DNA from: CALFML01 sp044222245
Lineage (GTDB): Bacteria; Myxococcota_A; Polyangia; Palsa-1104; JAEUJZ01
Direction: 5' to 3'
Length of the DNA stretch: 64,000 bases
Assembly (NCBI GenBank): GCA_044222245.1
Contig: JBGANQ010000040.1
Span: 1-64,000 of the forward strand
Below, piece by piece: positions 44,287 through 53,700 of the stretch (positions are counted from its first letter, which is position 1; the number at the start of each line of letters is the position of its first letter). The translations under genes were made by a program, and so were the position numbers. Below the pieces are notes generated by a model. It saw only the letters and a list, made by a program, of their open reading frames with translations. It was not told the DNA's origin and did not search any database.

Positions 44287-44697
44287 CTATCTCCCATAAG
44301 CCCAGTAGCACCAGTTCACACAGACAATCACCGTTCCGGCGGCGGCAATCCGGCAAGGTTGCTTCAGTCGCGGATCGGGTACGCTACGGCAGAACGAGAA
44401 CATTGCCTCCTTCCCACTGTTGCAAGCCGTCTGGCAGCGGAGGAGTTCGACAGGGCTCACAGCGATGGAGATAACGCCATCCGAACAATCGCTTGTCGCG
44501 ACAGGCGTTGAGGGCGACTCACCGCTTGAAACGAGGGTAGCAGCCAAGCTCGCAGCGACGGTAACAGAGATGGCGCTATCTAAAGGGTCGCTTATCGTGG
44601 CAGGCGTCGAAGGCGATTCGCCGTTCGCGCCAAGAGTGACGCATCCACCAAGGACAAGGATCGCAGTGGTGGCTATTCCGAGGTGTTTTTTATGCAT
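44287..44697 (-). CDS. Cys-rich lipoprotein, insert 2 cargo
   Basis: 136 residues from the ATG at 44697. Signal peptide with lipobox (IATTAILVLGGC). A repeated region follows (GESPSTPATISDPLDSAISV, then GESPSTPVATSDCSDGVISI), and the C-terminus is a Cys-rich module with six Cys, CQTACNSGKEAMFSFCRSVP followed by PCRIAAAGTVIVCVNWCYW. The module looks like a disulfide-bonded domain seen in small exported myxobacterial proteins. Candidate exported partner, toxin-like or immunity-like, for the adjacent cytosolic protein; this is inference. An upstream in-frame ATG at 44718 is possible. Confidence 0.6.
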   Translation of the reverse strand: MHKKHLGIATTAILVLGGCVTLGANGESPSTPATISDPLDSAISVTVAASLAATLVSSGESPSTPVATSDCSDGVISIAVSPVELLRCQTACNSGKEAMFSFCRSVPDPRLKQPCRIAAAGTVIVCVNWCYWAYGR

Positions 44698-44893
44698 CGC
44701 GGAGCTGTATATAGACATCACGCACACCTGCAGCGACAATCAACTCAATAGAAATGCAAAGAAGCGTTGCCTGCTTTATGCGCGAACCATACTGTCGCAG
44801 CAGGTGGCTGGTCAAATAGCTTCGTCCTCTTGCGCCTGCTGCTTACTGCTCACCCTCACATATCCAACCACCTTTGTCGGCCGCTGTAGTCTC

Positions 44894-44927
44894 ATTGGTC
44901 ACGACCTCCGTGGCTTGTTGTATTGGA
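44894..44927 (+). repeat. Border repeat copy C (right end of insert 2)
   Basis: 34 bp matching copy B at 27 of 34 positions (attggtca.gacctccg ... tattgga). It encodes IGHDLRGLLYW in the frame that runs into the tssK C-terminal fragment. Confidence 0.7.
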
Positions 44928-44952
44928 TTCAAACGGTGGTCCACCACAGCCA

Positions 44953-45310
44953 CATGAAGTTTGTCCGCAACAGCGGGCTGTTTGTCTTAAGCGGCATGAC
45001 CGATGAGGTGAAAAAAGCCCAGGAGGTCTACCTGCTCATCCAGCGGCCGAGCCTGCACGAGCGGATCGCGATCGATGAGGTCAAGATCTCTGCCACCAGC
45101 CGCCTGGCGCTCGTGCAGCGACTGGTGCTGCGCGGCATCCCGTTTTCCGCCATCGAGCGGGTGCACTTCCAGCACTCGTTCGGGCCCGAGGTGGATTTCT
45201 ACCAGCTGACCCTCAACGAAGAGTGGGCGCTGGCGGCGCGCGAAGGCTCGCTGGCGTTCTACGAGACCGCGGTGCTGGCCAAGGCGCAGGCCTACCTGTT
45301 CTGGCGCTAG
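44953..45310 (+). pseudogene. tssK: 3' fragment of tssK (C-terminal domain)
   Basis: From MKFVRNSGLFVLSGMTDEVK on, about 118 residues match the form of the TssK C-terminal domain: a first strand, EVYLLIQRPSLHERI, SRLALVQRLVLRGIPFSAIE and FYQLTLNEEWALAAREGS. Its normal N-terminal partner ends near 43603. The frame is open leftwards through border repeat C but has no ribosome site of its own. It stops 8 bp before tssE, as expected for an intact operon before insertion. Confidence 0.8.
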
Positions 45311-45318
45311 GAGCTGCG

Positions 45319-45693
45319 ATGGGATTCCTCAACCGCTACCGCGAGATACCGCACGGCGACCAGCAGCTGGAGCACATCGTCGAGCACCTGCGCCAGCTGT
45401 TCAACGCCCGGCGCGGCTACGGCTCGACCATCCGCGACTTCGGGCTGGAGGTCGGCGACGCCGGCGGTGACGCGCTGAGCGCGGCGCGCGGCGTTCTCGC
45501 CAACATGCTGGCCGATGTCGTGCGGTTCGAAAAGCGGATCGAAAACCCGGCGCTGCGCACCGGCCACCGCGATGCCAACCTGGTGCTGCACATCGAGCTC
45601 GTCGGCACGGTCGATGGCCGCCCGCAGCGCTTCAAGCTGCGCTACCATCAGGCCTACGGCAGCGTCGAAGTAGAGGCGGCCCATGACGGCTAA
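45319..45693 (+). CDS. tssE: TssE, gp25-like baseplate protein
   Basis: 124 residues with aggagc upstream. HIVEHLRQLFNARRGYGSTI and the conserved Glu-rich GP25 core (VVRFEKRIENPALR) identify the T4 gp25/TssE lysozyme-like family, which nucleates sheath assembly in the baseplate. The gene begins 8 bp after the tssK remnant and overlaps vgrG by 11 bp. Confidence 0.88.
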   Translation: MGFLNRYREIPHGDQQLEHIVEHLRQLFNARRGYGSTIRDFGLEVGDAGGDALSAARGVLANMLADVVRFEKRIENPALRTGHRDANLVLHIELVGTVDGRPQRFKLRYHQAYGSVEVEAAHDG

Positions 45694-47995
45694 AGATTTT
45701 TCTCGCTGGCCCGACGAGCTACCGCAGCTCGAAGAGCTGGTCGAGGCCAAGCTGAGCCTGACCATCGCCGGTCAGACGATCGCGGTCCCGGGCAGCCACC
45801 TCAAGCTGGTGGAGCTGACGATGACCACCTACGGGCTGTCGGGACGGCTCATGTTCTGGGTGGTCAACGACAAGGAACACGGCGGGACGCAGGAAGACAA
45901 GCTTTTTGCCGAGTTTGTAAAGCCCGACCTCATCGAGGTCAGCCTGAGCCTGCTCGCCATGCGGCCCGGCGAGTGGGAGCCGGATCAGAAGAACGTCCCG
46001 CTGGCCATAAAGGGCCTGGTCAGCGAGCGCATGATCTACGACCAGGCGTTCTACGAGATCGGCAGCGCGGCGGTCATGGCGCGCCTTTACGGCGTGCGCT
46101 TCAGCGACCCGGCGGCGCTCAGCTGGCAGCAGCACCACCCGTGCGCCATGTACACGGACAAGACGCTGCAGGACGTGCTCGATGAGCACAAGGGCGACAA
46201 GATCACCCTCAACTACCAGAGCCAGGTGCTGTCGGCCAAGCGGCCGCAGATCTTCCTCGGCCACACCGTCGACGCGCCCGGCGCGCCGAGCTTCTACGAT
46301 TTCGTGATCTGGCTGTGCGACCGAAAGGAGGTGGTGCTGACCTACAGCTATGATGACGGCAGCTACCAGCTCGCCGATGAGAAGCCGCAGCCGGGCGAGC
46401 AGCTGGTGCGCATCCACACCCGCGACCTGCATCGGGTGTGGACGCGCTACGCGCCGATTCCGCGCTTTCAGGCGCGGGTGCTAAACGCCTACACCGAAGA
46501 TCCGCGCACCCAGGCCACCGCGGTGACGCCGGCGCTGTCGCCGCTTTTCGCCGACAACCTGATCCGCACGCCGATCGGGGCCGACTTTGACGCCCGCGCG
46601 ACTCTGGAAGGCAAGCGGCTGCGCACGCCCATGCCGCAGGTGCAGATGGCGATGGCCAAGCTGCCGCTTTATCCGCTGCGCCCGGGCGACTTCATCGATC
46701 TGCGCCACGACCCGCGCTGGGACAAGGTGAGCGTCGCCCTGCCGGCGCCGGCGCTGGCCGAGCAGCTGCGGGTTTTGCGGGTCGAGCTCGCCCTGCGCGC
46801 CCTCGATCCCGACTTCCGCGTCCACGGCGGCGGCGACAAGGGCGGCTTCCGCGGCACCATGCAGGTGACGCTGGAGCCGGTGAGCGAGACCGCCCCGGCG
46901 CTGCCCGCCTACATAAACCCGGTCTACCCGCGCATGGTCGAAGGCAAGATCGTCAGCGAGGAGGGCGCCGACGACGAAGACACCTACCAGATCGAGACCG
47001 CGGAGGACACCAAGCTGCGCCGCTACAAGGTGAAGCTGCCGCTGTTCGCCGATCAGATCGTGAAGGCTCCGTTTGAGCCGGCATCCCTGCATGGGCACAT
47101 GTACTTTCCGCTGTACAAAAACGCCCGCGTGCTGTGCGCGCTCGGCTTTGACACCGCCCTTATCCGCGCCCAGCTCGACTGGCGGGTCGGGGCGCCGCTG
47201 CCCGATGAGGCGCAGGGCAACCACCTGCTCATGGGCAAAAAGCCCGAGAGCAGCGTCTCGCTGCGCACCGTCTACGAAGACGGCAAGCCGGCGTTCACCA
47301 TCGAGCGGATCTCCGACAAAGACTGGCAGATCGTCCAGCTCAAGGAGGGCTTCCTGCGGCTGCGCATCTCGGAGAAAGAGGGCGATGGCACAAGCGCCCC
47401 GGCGGGCGTCATCACGACCACGCTGACCGTGGACAAAAAAGACGGCACCAAGCTGATCGTCGAGAACCCCGATGGCAAGGTGACGCAGACGGTGCACCTG
47501 GATGGCACCCAGATAAAGACCGAGGTCAAAGACGATCAGAACACCAGCACGATCACCCAGATCGCCGGCCAGATCACGGTCAAGGTGAAGGACTTCCTGC
47601 TCGATACCGAGACCTTCACCCTCAAGTCGAGCAAGGCCTCGCAGTGGCAAAGCCAGGACACCCTGTCGCAGAGCAGCCAGAAGGACTTCACCATCAAGAC
47701 CGCGGCGGCGCTCAATGCCACCGCGGACGGCGACGGCACGGTCAAGGCCAAGAACCTCACCCTGGAAGCGCAGAGCGCCGCCACTTTGAAAGGGATGGAT
47801 GTGACGACCCAGGGCTCAAGCTCGCTCACCGCCAAGGCGCCGAGCGTCACCGTCAAGGGCGACACCACCGTCAGCATCAGCGGGGCCAGCACCAGCGTCA
47901 AGGGCAGCGGTACGCTGACCTGTGAATCGAGCGGAAGCGCTACTTTCAAAGGGAGCCTGGTCAGCATCTCCGGCTCCCTCATCCAGGTGGGCTGA
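45683..47995 (+). CDS. vgrG: VgrG spike protein (TssI)
   Basis: 770 residues. The N-terminal gp27-like part (about 1-370) includes LKLVELTMTTYGLSGRLMFW and the typical ERMIYDQAFYEI segment. The gp5-like part follows. The last 170 residues are an irregular beta-helix with short repeats (LTLEAQSAATLKGMDVTTQG, SGASTSVKGSGTLTCES), ending in SISGSLIQVG, so no C-terminal effector domain is fused. VgrG caps the tube. Overlap with tssE indicates tight coupling. Confidence 0.88.
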   Translation: MTAKDFSRWPDELPQLEELVEAKLSLTIAGQTIAVPGSHLKLVELTMTTYGLSGRLMFWVVNDKEHGGTQEDKLFAEFVKPDLIEVSLSLLAMRPGEWEPDQKNVPLAIKGLVSERMIYDQAFYEIGSAAVMARLYGVRFSDPAALSWQQHHPCAMYTDKTLQDVLDEHKGDKITLNYQSQVLSAKRPQIFLGHTVDAPGAPSFYDFVIWLCDRKEVVLTYSYDDGSYQLADEKPQPGEQLVRIHTRDLHRVWTRYAPIPRFQARVLNAYTEDPRTQATAVTPALSPLFADNLIRTPIGADFDARATLEGKRLRTPMPQVQMAMAKLPLYPLRPGDFIDLRHDPRWDKVSVALPAPALAEQLRVLRVELALRALDPDFRVHGGGDKGGFRGTMQVTLEPVSETAPALPAYINPVYPRMVEGKIVSEEGADDEDTYQIETAEDTKLRRYKVKLPLFADQIVKAPFEPASLHGHMYFPLYKNARVLCALGFDTALIRAQLDWRVGAPLPDEAQGNHLLMGKKPESSVSLRTVYEDGKPAFTIERISDKDWQIVQLKEGFLRLRISEKEGDGTSAPAGVITTTLTVDKKDGTKLIVENPDGKVTQTVHLDGTQIKTEVKDDQNTSTITQIAGQITVKVKDFLLDTETFTLKSSKASQWQSQDTLSQSSQKDFTIKTAAALNATADGDGTVKAKNLTLEAQSAATLKGMDVTTQGSSSLTAKAPSVTVKGDTTVSISGASTSVKGSGTLTCESSGSATFKGSLVSISGSLIQVG

Positions 47996-48022
47996 GGAGG
48001 GCGCCGTGGGAGGAGCTGCGCC

Positions 48023-49684
48023 ATGAGCCGGGCCGATATCGATCAGCTGCTGGTCAGCGAGCTGCGCGTGCTCGAGGAGCTGCGGCGCAGCTATGTCGCC
48101 CGCCACCCGGCCTCGGGGCTGGAGCGCGAGGACCCCGACATCCAGCGCATCATCGAGGCGCTGGCGCTGTTCTCGGTGCGCTCGCGGCTGTCGCAGCAGC
48201 GCAACATCCAGTCAACCTGGCGGCGGCTGTTTGCCAGCTACTTCGATTTCCTGCTGGCGCCGCTGCCGAGCTGCGCTGTGCTGCAGGCGGTGGTGACGCC
48301 GCGCCTGGTCGAGACGGTGACGATCGAGCGCGGGACGCTGCTGCGGCTGACCACGACCAGCGGCAAGACCGCCAGCTTCACCACGCTCGCCGATCTGCGC
48401 GTGCTGCCGATACGCCTGGACAGCCTGGAGCTCAAGCGGTTTGACTCCTATAGTGAGCTCGTCCTGCGCTTCACCACCCGCTTCCCGCGCACCGATGCGG
48501 TCGAGGTGCTACGGCTGTTTGTGCACTGCGCCGGCTCGTACAACGCGGCGGTGCTCCTGCACTACCAGCTGCGCTCCTACCTCAAGCAGATCACCGTCTC
48601 CTACGAGCCGCGACCGGCGACGCCGAGCCTGATGGAGTGCGAGGCGCGGTTCAGCGAGTACGCCGAGCAGCCCTTTGACACCCCGCCGCTGAACCCTGTC
48701 GAGCAGGTGCGCCGCTTCTTCAACTTCCCCGAGCAGGAGCTGTTCATCGACGTCAAGGTGCCGCGCAGCCAGGGCCCGTGGACAAGCTTCACCCTGTCTT
48801 TGAAGCTCGACCCCGACTTTGCCCCCGAGCAGGTCCCGGCGACCGACACCTTTCAGCTGTTCGCGGTGCCGATCGAGAACCGCTTCCGCCAGCCCGCCGC
48901 GCCGATCCTGTGCACCGGCACCGCCTCGGAGTATGCGATCCGCGAGGTTGACCCGGCGCAGCAGACCTCGCTCGTGCGAGTAAACGGCGTCTCGCGCATG
49001 GAAAAGACGGGCCTTGTCCCGCTGCGCCCGGCGTACCTGACCGCGGCCGACAGCGAAGAGACCTTCGAGGTCGAGGAGCGCGAGGACGACGCGCAGAGCG
49101 GCTCGTTTCTGCTCGTGCGCATGCCGCGCGCCCTGCTGTCGCCGGTCAAGCTCCTGGTCGATGCCGAGTGGCACCAGCCGTGGTTTGCCCGCGAGGCGGT
49201 GGGCAAGCTGCGCATCGCCGCCCCCTACCGCAGCCTGGAAGGGCTGTCGCTACAGACGCTGGTGCCGGTGCGGCCGCCGCAGGAGACGCTGCTGCGCCGC
49301 GACACCCAGGGCCTGCTGGTCCTTCTGGCGCTGCGCATGAAGTCGCAGCTCACCCGGCCCGAGCTGCTCCGCGTGCTCGATGTCCTTGGCACCATCTCTG
49401 GCAGCCCGTATCAGCGCATGCCCTCGCTGCTGCGCGAGCTGAACGTCGAGATCGTGCTCGACAGCGCGCTGCGCGGCTCGGGTCTGTGCCACCGCTACCG
49501 GGCGACCCTGAACCGCTATGCCGAGCATGAGGAGGCCCTGGTCTGGCACTTCTGCACCCGCCTGCAGGAGCTTCTAGACTACTGGAACGCCGAGGCCTCG
49601 GTCGAGCTTACCGTCGACGCTGGCGGCCTTATCCTCAGCAGTCCTTTACCCGGGCGGCTGCCCGAGACTCCGGTGGCAGGGTGA
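48023..49684 (+). CDS. tssF: TssF baseplate protein
   Basis: 553 residues with gggaggag upstream. Begins LLVSELRVLEELRRSYVARH, then an LRRL-like baseplate core; ERGTLLRLTTTSGKTASFTT is the usual TssF strand pair and SVELTVDAGGLILSSPLPG closes the protein. Length fits the family (about 580). TssF forms the baseplate wedge with TssG and TssE. Confidence 0.85.
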   Translation: MSRADIDQLLVSELRVLEELRRSYVARHPASGLEREDPDIQRIIEALALFSVRSRLSQQRNIQSTWRRLFASYFDFLLAPLPSCAVLQAVVTPRLVETVTIERGTLLRLTTTSGKTASFTTLADLRVLPIRLDSLELKRFDSYSELVLRFTTRFPRTDAVEVLRLFVHCAGSYNAAVLLHYQLRSYLKQITVSYEPRPATPSLMECEARFSEYAEQPFDTPPLNPVEQVRRFFNFPEQELFIDVKVPRSQGPWTSFTLSLKLDPDFAPEQVPATDTFQLFAVPIENRFRQPAAPILCTGTASEYAIREVDPAQQTSLVRVNGVSRMEKTGLVPLRPAYLTAADSEETFEVEEREDDAQSGSFLLVRMPRALLSPVKLLVDAEWHQPWFAREAVGKLRIAAPYRSLEGLSLQTLVPVRPPQETLLRRDTQGLLVLLALRMKSQLTRPELLRVLDVLGTISGSPYQRMPSLLRELNVEIVLDSALRGSGLCHRYRATLNRYAEHEEALVWHFCTRLQELLDYWNAEASVELTVDAGGLILSSPLPGRLPETPVAG

Positions 49685-49688
49685 GCCC

Positions 49689-50363
49689 ATGGCGATGACG
49701 CTCAACGTCTGGTACACCATCATCTCGACGACGCTGGAGGTGCGCAAGCTCCTTGACAACGCGCTGACTCCCAAGGGCGGCGAGACGACGGTCATCGGCA
49801 GCGTCCAGCTGCCGGTCAGTCCCGCCGTGCGCACCCGGCTGCGCGGCGAGCTGCTCACCAAGCTAAACGAGCTGCGGGCCAGCCTCAACCTGGTGCTGAC
49901 TGACAAGGACGTCGCGCTGGTCATCTACCCGCTCATCATTCACATAGATGAGCTGGTGATGCGCCGCCTGTCCAAGCAGGAGCAGACCCAGTGGTCGCTG
50001 CTCCAGAAGGAGCTGTTTGACATCATCGATGGCGGCGAGGCGTTCTTCGATTTTGCCACCGAGCGGCTGAGCAAGCCCGACACGCCGCCGATCGTCTTTG
50101 AGGTCCTTTACTTCTGTCTCGCCGACGGCTTCATCGGCCGCTACGCCTCCGAGCCGGCGCGCATCGATCAGTTCAAGCAGCTGCTAAACGAAAAGATCCC
50201 GCTGCCGCCGCTGCCTGCTTCACCCGGCAAGCGGCGACGTGGGAAGGAGGAAGGCGAGGGCGAGGAGCTGGCGCCACCGGTAAGCGCGCGCTGGTACTAC
50301 CTCGGCGCGCTGCTCGCCATCATGACCCTGGTCGGCCTGACCGCGGTGTTCACCAACCTATGA
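49689..50363 (+). CDS. tssL: TssL/DotU inner-membrane complex protein
   Basis: 224 residues. The DotU domain includes VALVIYPLIIHIDELVMRR and LLQKELFDIIDGGEAFFDF. A single C-terminal membrane helix (WYYLGALLAIMTLVGLTAVF) anchors it with the bulk in the cytoplasm, the normal TssL topology. A Lys/Arg/Glu-rich linker precedes the helix. Part of the TssJLM membrane complex. Overlaps the next small gene by 4 bp (atga). Confidence 0.9.
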   Translation: MAMTLNVWYTIISTTLEVRKLLDNALTPKGGETTVIGSVQLPVSPAVRTRLRGELLTKLNELRASLNLVLTDKDVALVIYPLIIHIDELVMRRLSKQEQTQWSLLQKELFDIIDGGEAFFDFATERLSKPDTPPIVFEVLYFCLADGFIGRYASEPARIDQFKQLLNEKIPLPPLPASPGKRRRGKEEGEGEELAPPVSARWYYLGALLAIMTLVGLTAVFTNL

Positions 50364-50746
50364 CCGGAGACGGTGGAAAAGTGATGACGCAGCCCAGCGG
50401 CAGACCCAAGAGCGCGAGCCTGGTGCTCGACTCGGCGCGGCTGTTCGATCGGCTGGACCGGCTCGCCAAGGCGCCTGCCGCCGCCGCGCCCGAGACTGCG
50501 CCGATCGAGCAGGCGCCCATTGTGCTTGGCCGGCTGCGCGAGTGCGTGGCCGAGCGGCTGGGCGCCCACCTCGAGCTGACCGAGCCGCTGCTCGCCAAGG
50601 CGCAGGAGCATATCCTGAGCCTGTTCCCAGCCGCCGGGCCGTGCGAGCTTAGCGAGAAGGAGCAGGACGCGGTGCAGGTCCGGCTCACCGCCCTGTTTGA
50701 CGAGATGGAAGACATCCTGTTCGCGCTCAGCCTGCGTGAGCAATAG
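50360..50746 (+). CDS. Small T6SS-operon protein of unknown function between tssL and tssM
   Basis: 128 residues, starting within the tssL stop (atga overlap) and ending directly before tssM, so translation is coupled on both sides. No signal peptide or membrane helix. Ala-rich N-terminus, then amphipathic helices (LGRLRECVAERLGAHLELTE, DEMEDILFALSLREQ). Likely an accessory subunit or adaptor of the membrane complex. Family not recognised. Confidence 0.7.
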   Translation: MTGDGGKVMTQPSGRPKSASLVLDSARLFDRLDRLAKAPAAAAPETAPIEQAPIVLGRLRECVAERLGAHLELTEPLLAKAQEHILSLFPAAGPCELSEKEQDAVQVRLTALFDEMEDILFALSLREQ

Positions 50747-53700
50747 GTGAGCGGGTCCATGCTAATGCCCTCGAACTCACTCTCTCCCTTGCTGGCCGTG
50801 GCGGTGCCCACGTTCCTGTATCGGATTCCGTGGATTCCGATCTCGCTCCTGGCTTTCCTGGCGCTTACCTGTCTGCTCATCGCCGTGCTGGTGCGCGCCA
50901 ACGCGACCATCCGCCGGCTGCGCGGCGATGCGACGATCGCCGGGGCGCCGGCGCTCAAGGTCTATACCCTGGAGCGGCTGTGGCAGCGCTTCCTCGCCCG
51001 CCTGCCCAAGGGCGCGCGGCCGGCGGTGCTGCGCTACCCATCGGTGATCGTGATGGGGCCGGTGGGCGGCGGCAAGAGCCAGGTGATCCGCAGCTTCATC
51101 GACTGGCAGGGGCAGTCCAATCAGTTCCTGCCGAGTCTGACTGACAGCCCGCTCGTCCAGATCTACCTCGGCGGTCGCATCCTGGTGGAGGAGCTGGGGG
51201 CGCAGCTGCTCAACAACAACTCGACCACCGCGCAGGGGGCGCTGGAGCGGCTGTGGAAGCCGCTGTGCCGCGAGCGGGCGCCGCTGTGCCTGATCGTCCT
51301 TAACTTCGTCACCCTGGAGTCGATGGCGGTCGCCGACCGGGTCGAGATGGCGCACCGGCTGCGCGGCAAGCTGGCCCTGCTCGGGCGCCTGGTGGGGGCG
51401 CCGGTCGAGGTGCGAATCAGCCTGACCCGGCTCGATCAGGTGCGCGGCTTCGTCGAGTTTGCCCGCTTCTGCGCCACCCACCGCATCCCGGTGACGCTGC
51501 CGCTGCAGGGCATCTCCCATCCCAAAGAGCTCACGCCGGCGATCGACGAGTTCAGCAAGTACCTGCCGCTGGCGCTGGCCAAGCTGTCCTCGGCCGAGTT
51601 CTGCGAGGTGGTCGCCTTCCTGCACGAGATTCCTCGCATCGTGCAGTCGCTTGACGGGTTCCTAAAGCCCCTGACCGAGTGGAGCGTCGCCTCGCAGCCG
51701 CCGTCGCTGGAGCGGCTTTATTTCTACTCCTCGCAGCCCGGCGCCAGCGGCAACAGCCCGTTTGTCGCCCGCCGCTTCATCGCCGCCACCGCGTGGGCGA
51801 GCCGGGTGCGGTCGCTGTTGCCGTCGTTTGTCCGCAGCGCCCCCTGGCACCTCTTGGCCGCGCTGGCGGCGGTGGCGCTGGCGGCGACGATCTGCGTGCT
51901 GTCGGCGCAGCGGCACGCGCAGGCGCTGGAGAACGCCGAGAACGCGGTAGAGAACCTCGCCCAGGTGGTCCACCGGGCGCAGGCGACGCTCGGCGATGTG
52001 CGCGAGTCGCCGGCGGTGCGCGCCGCCGGGCACGAGGCGCGCGACGCCCTGGAGACGCTGCAGATCATCGAGCGCTCGTGGGCGCTGCACCGGATCCTTT
52101 ATCGCGGCACCAAGCGCATCCTCACCCTGCGCTTCCTGGAGACGATCCGCACCGCCTACTTCCTGCCGCTGCTCGCCAGCTTTGGCGCCAACCGCGACAT
52201 CGAGTGCACGCTGTATACGCTGGCGGTGATCTACGCGGCGCGCGACAGCGCGCTCGGCAGCGTGGTGTCCAGCGAGCTGCGCGACATCTCGCAGGCCCTC
52301 AATGTCTCCGAGGCGGTGATCACCGACTACGTCCAGCTCTCGGACAAGCCGTGGAAGAGCGGCGCCGCCGTGCCGTGGTCGCGCCTGGTGAGCGGCAACA
52401 TCCCGCCGGCCCACCAGACCGCGACCTGGCTGCATTTTTTCCGCCAGCTGCAGCAGATCTACCGCCAGCAGGGGGTGACCACCGAGCAGCTGCGGCGCCT
52501 GCAGACCGAGGCGACACCGCTCATGCGCATCGCCGATGCGGTGCGCACCAAGCGCAAGCTGGCGCAGATCCTAAACTGCATCGCCGAGGAGTCGCCGCTG
52601 GTCGAGATCGAGAGCAACGTCGGGCGCCGCCACATGGAGCTGCTTCCGCCGCAGTGGCTGCGCGATCAGCAGGGGGCGATCAGCGCCGTCTTGCACCTTG
52701 TGCACGACACGGATCAGAACGCGGTCAAGGCCGGTCAGCTGAGCCTGGTGCAGGTGCTGCGGCTGCTCACCGACCTTGATGATCGCAAGCACGGGGACGA
52801 CGTGGTGTACTCGTTCGAGATCGATGAAGAGACCTTCTCGTTTAGCAGCCACGTCTGGCAGGACATGCTGCTGCGCGGGCGCAACCAGCTGGTGCTCGGG
52901 GCGCTGTACAAGTCCGGCGAGTCGGGCGCATCTGCCGACGCGCCTTCGCGCCGCCACCACCGCCGCCATCGCCACCGCGACTCCGAGCCCGCCGGCGAGC
53001 TCGCCGAGCAGCGGCGCCCCGCGCACCGGCGCCACGGGCGGCACGGCCGGCGCGAGCTTGACGATGCGCTGCCCAAGCTGCGCCGCGATGAGTCGCTCTT
53101 GCCCGAAGGCGGGCAGTACACCCGCGCCAGCTATGAGCAGGACATGCGCAAGCTCCTGCAGAAGCTCGACAAGGCGCTCGGCGATGACAGCGGCCTGCCC
53201 GCGCCGCAGAAGCAGTACCTGACCAATTACGTGCAGGCCGAGGCCAAGCGCTACGCGGCGCGCTACTGCGCGGCGCTCGTCGCCCAGCACAAGAGCTACG
53301 TGTTCCCGGGGGGCGAGCTCGGCTCGACCCGGGCCAGCCTCATCGAGCTCTTGGCCCCGAGCGGCTCGCTGCTGGTGCACTTAAAGAGCGTCGCCGACAA
53401 CGCCAACCTGACCGGGCTCGATGGGCGCTTCATGCAGCCGATCGCGGCGTGTCTCACCCAGTTCAAGCCGCTGCTCATGCTCATGACCCCGGACAAGGAG
53501 GGCGGCTACCCGGGCCTTAAGCCCTACGCCGGGATCGTCGGCGCGGTGGTCAAGGACCTGGATACCGGCAAGCCCGCCGAGGTCAAAGAGGACGGCAAGA
53601 TGCCGGCGCTCGGCGACCTGCTCTCGCCGGTCGGGCGCCTCGGCCTGGCGGTGCTGACCGAGAAGGAGAGCTCGCCCGAGCGCAAGGTCGAGCAGTTTCT

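Larger units (their letters stand above)
43603..44945 (+). mobile_element. Insert 2: two-gene cassette splitting tssK
   Basis: About 1.34 kb placed between the TssK N-terminal part and its C-terminal domain. It carries two minus-strand genes (small cytosolic protein, Cys-rich lipoprotein) and on the right the border repeat copy C (44894-44927). The base composition is visibly less GC-rich than tssK. No transposase or clear target-site duplication. Boundaries are uncertain by about 20 bases on the right. Confidence 0.65.
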
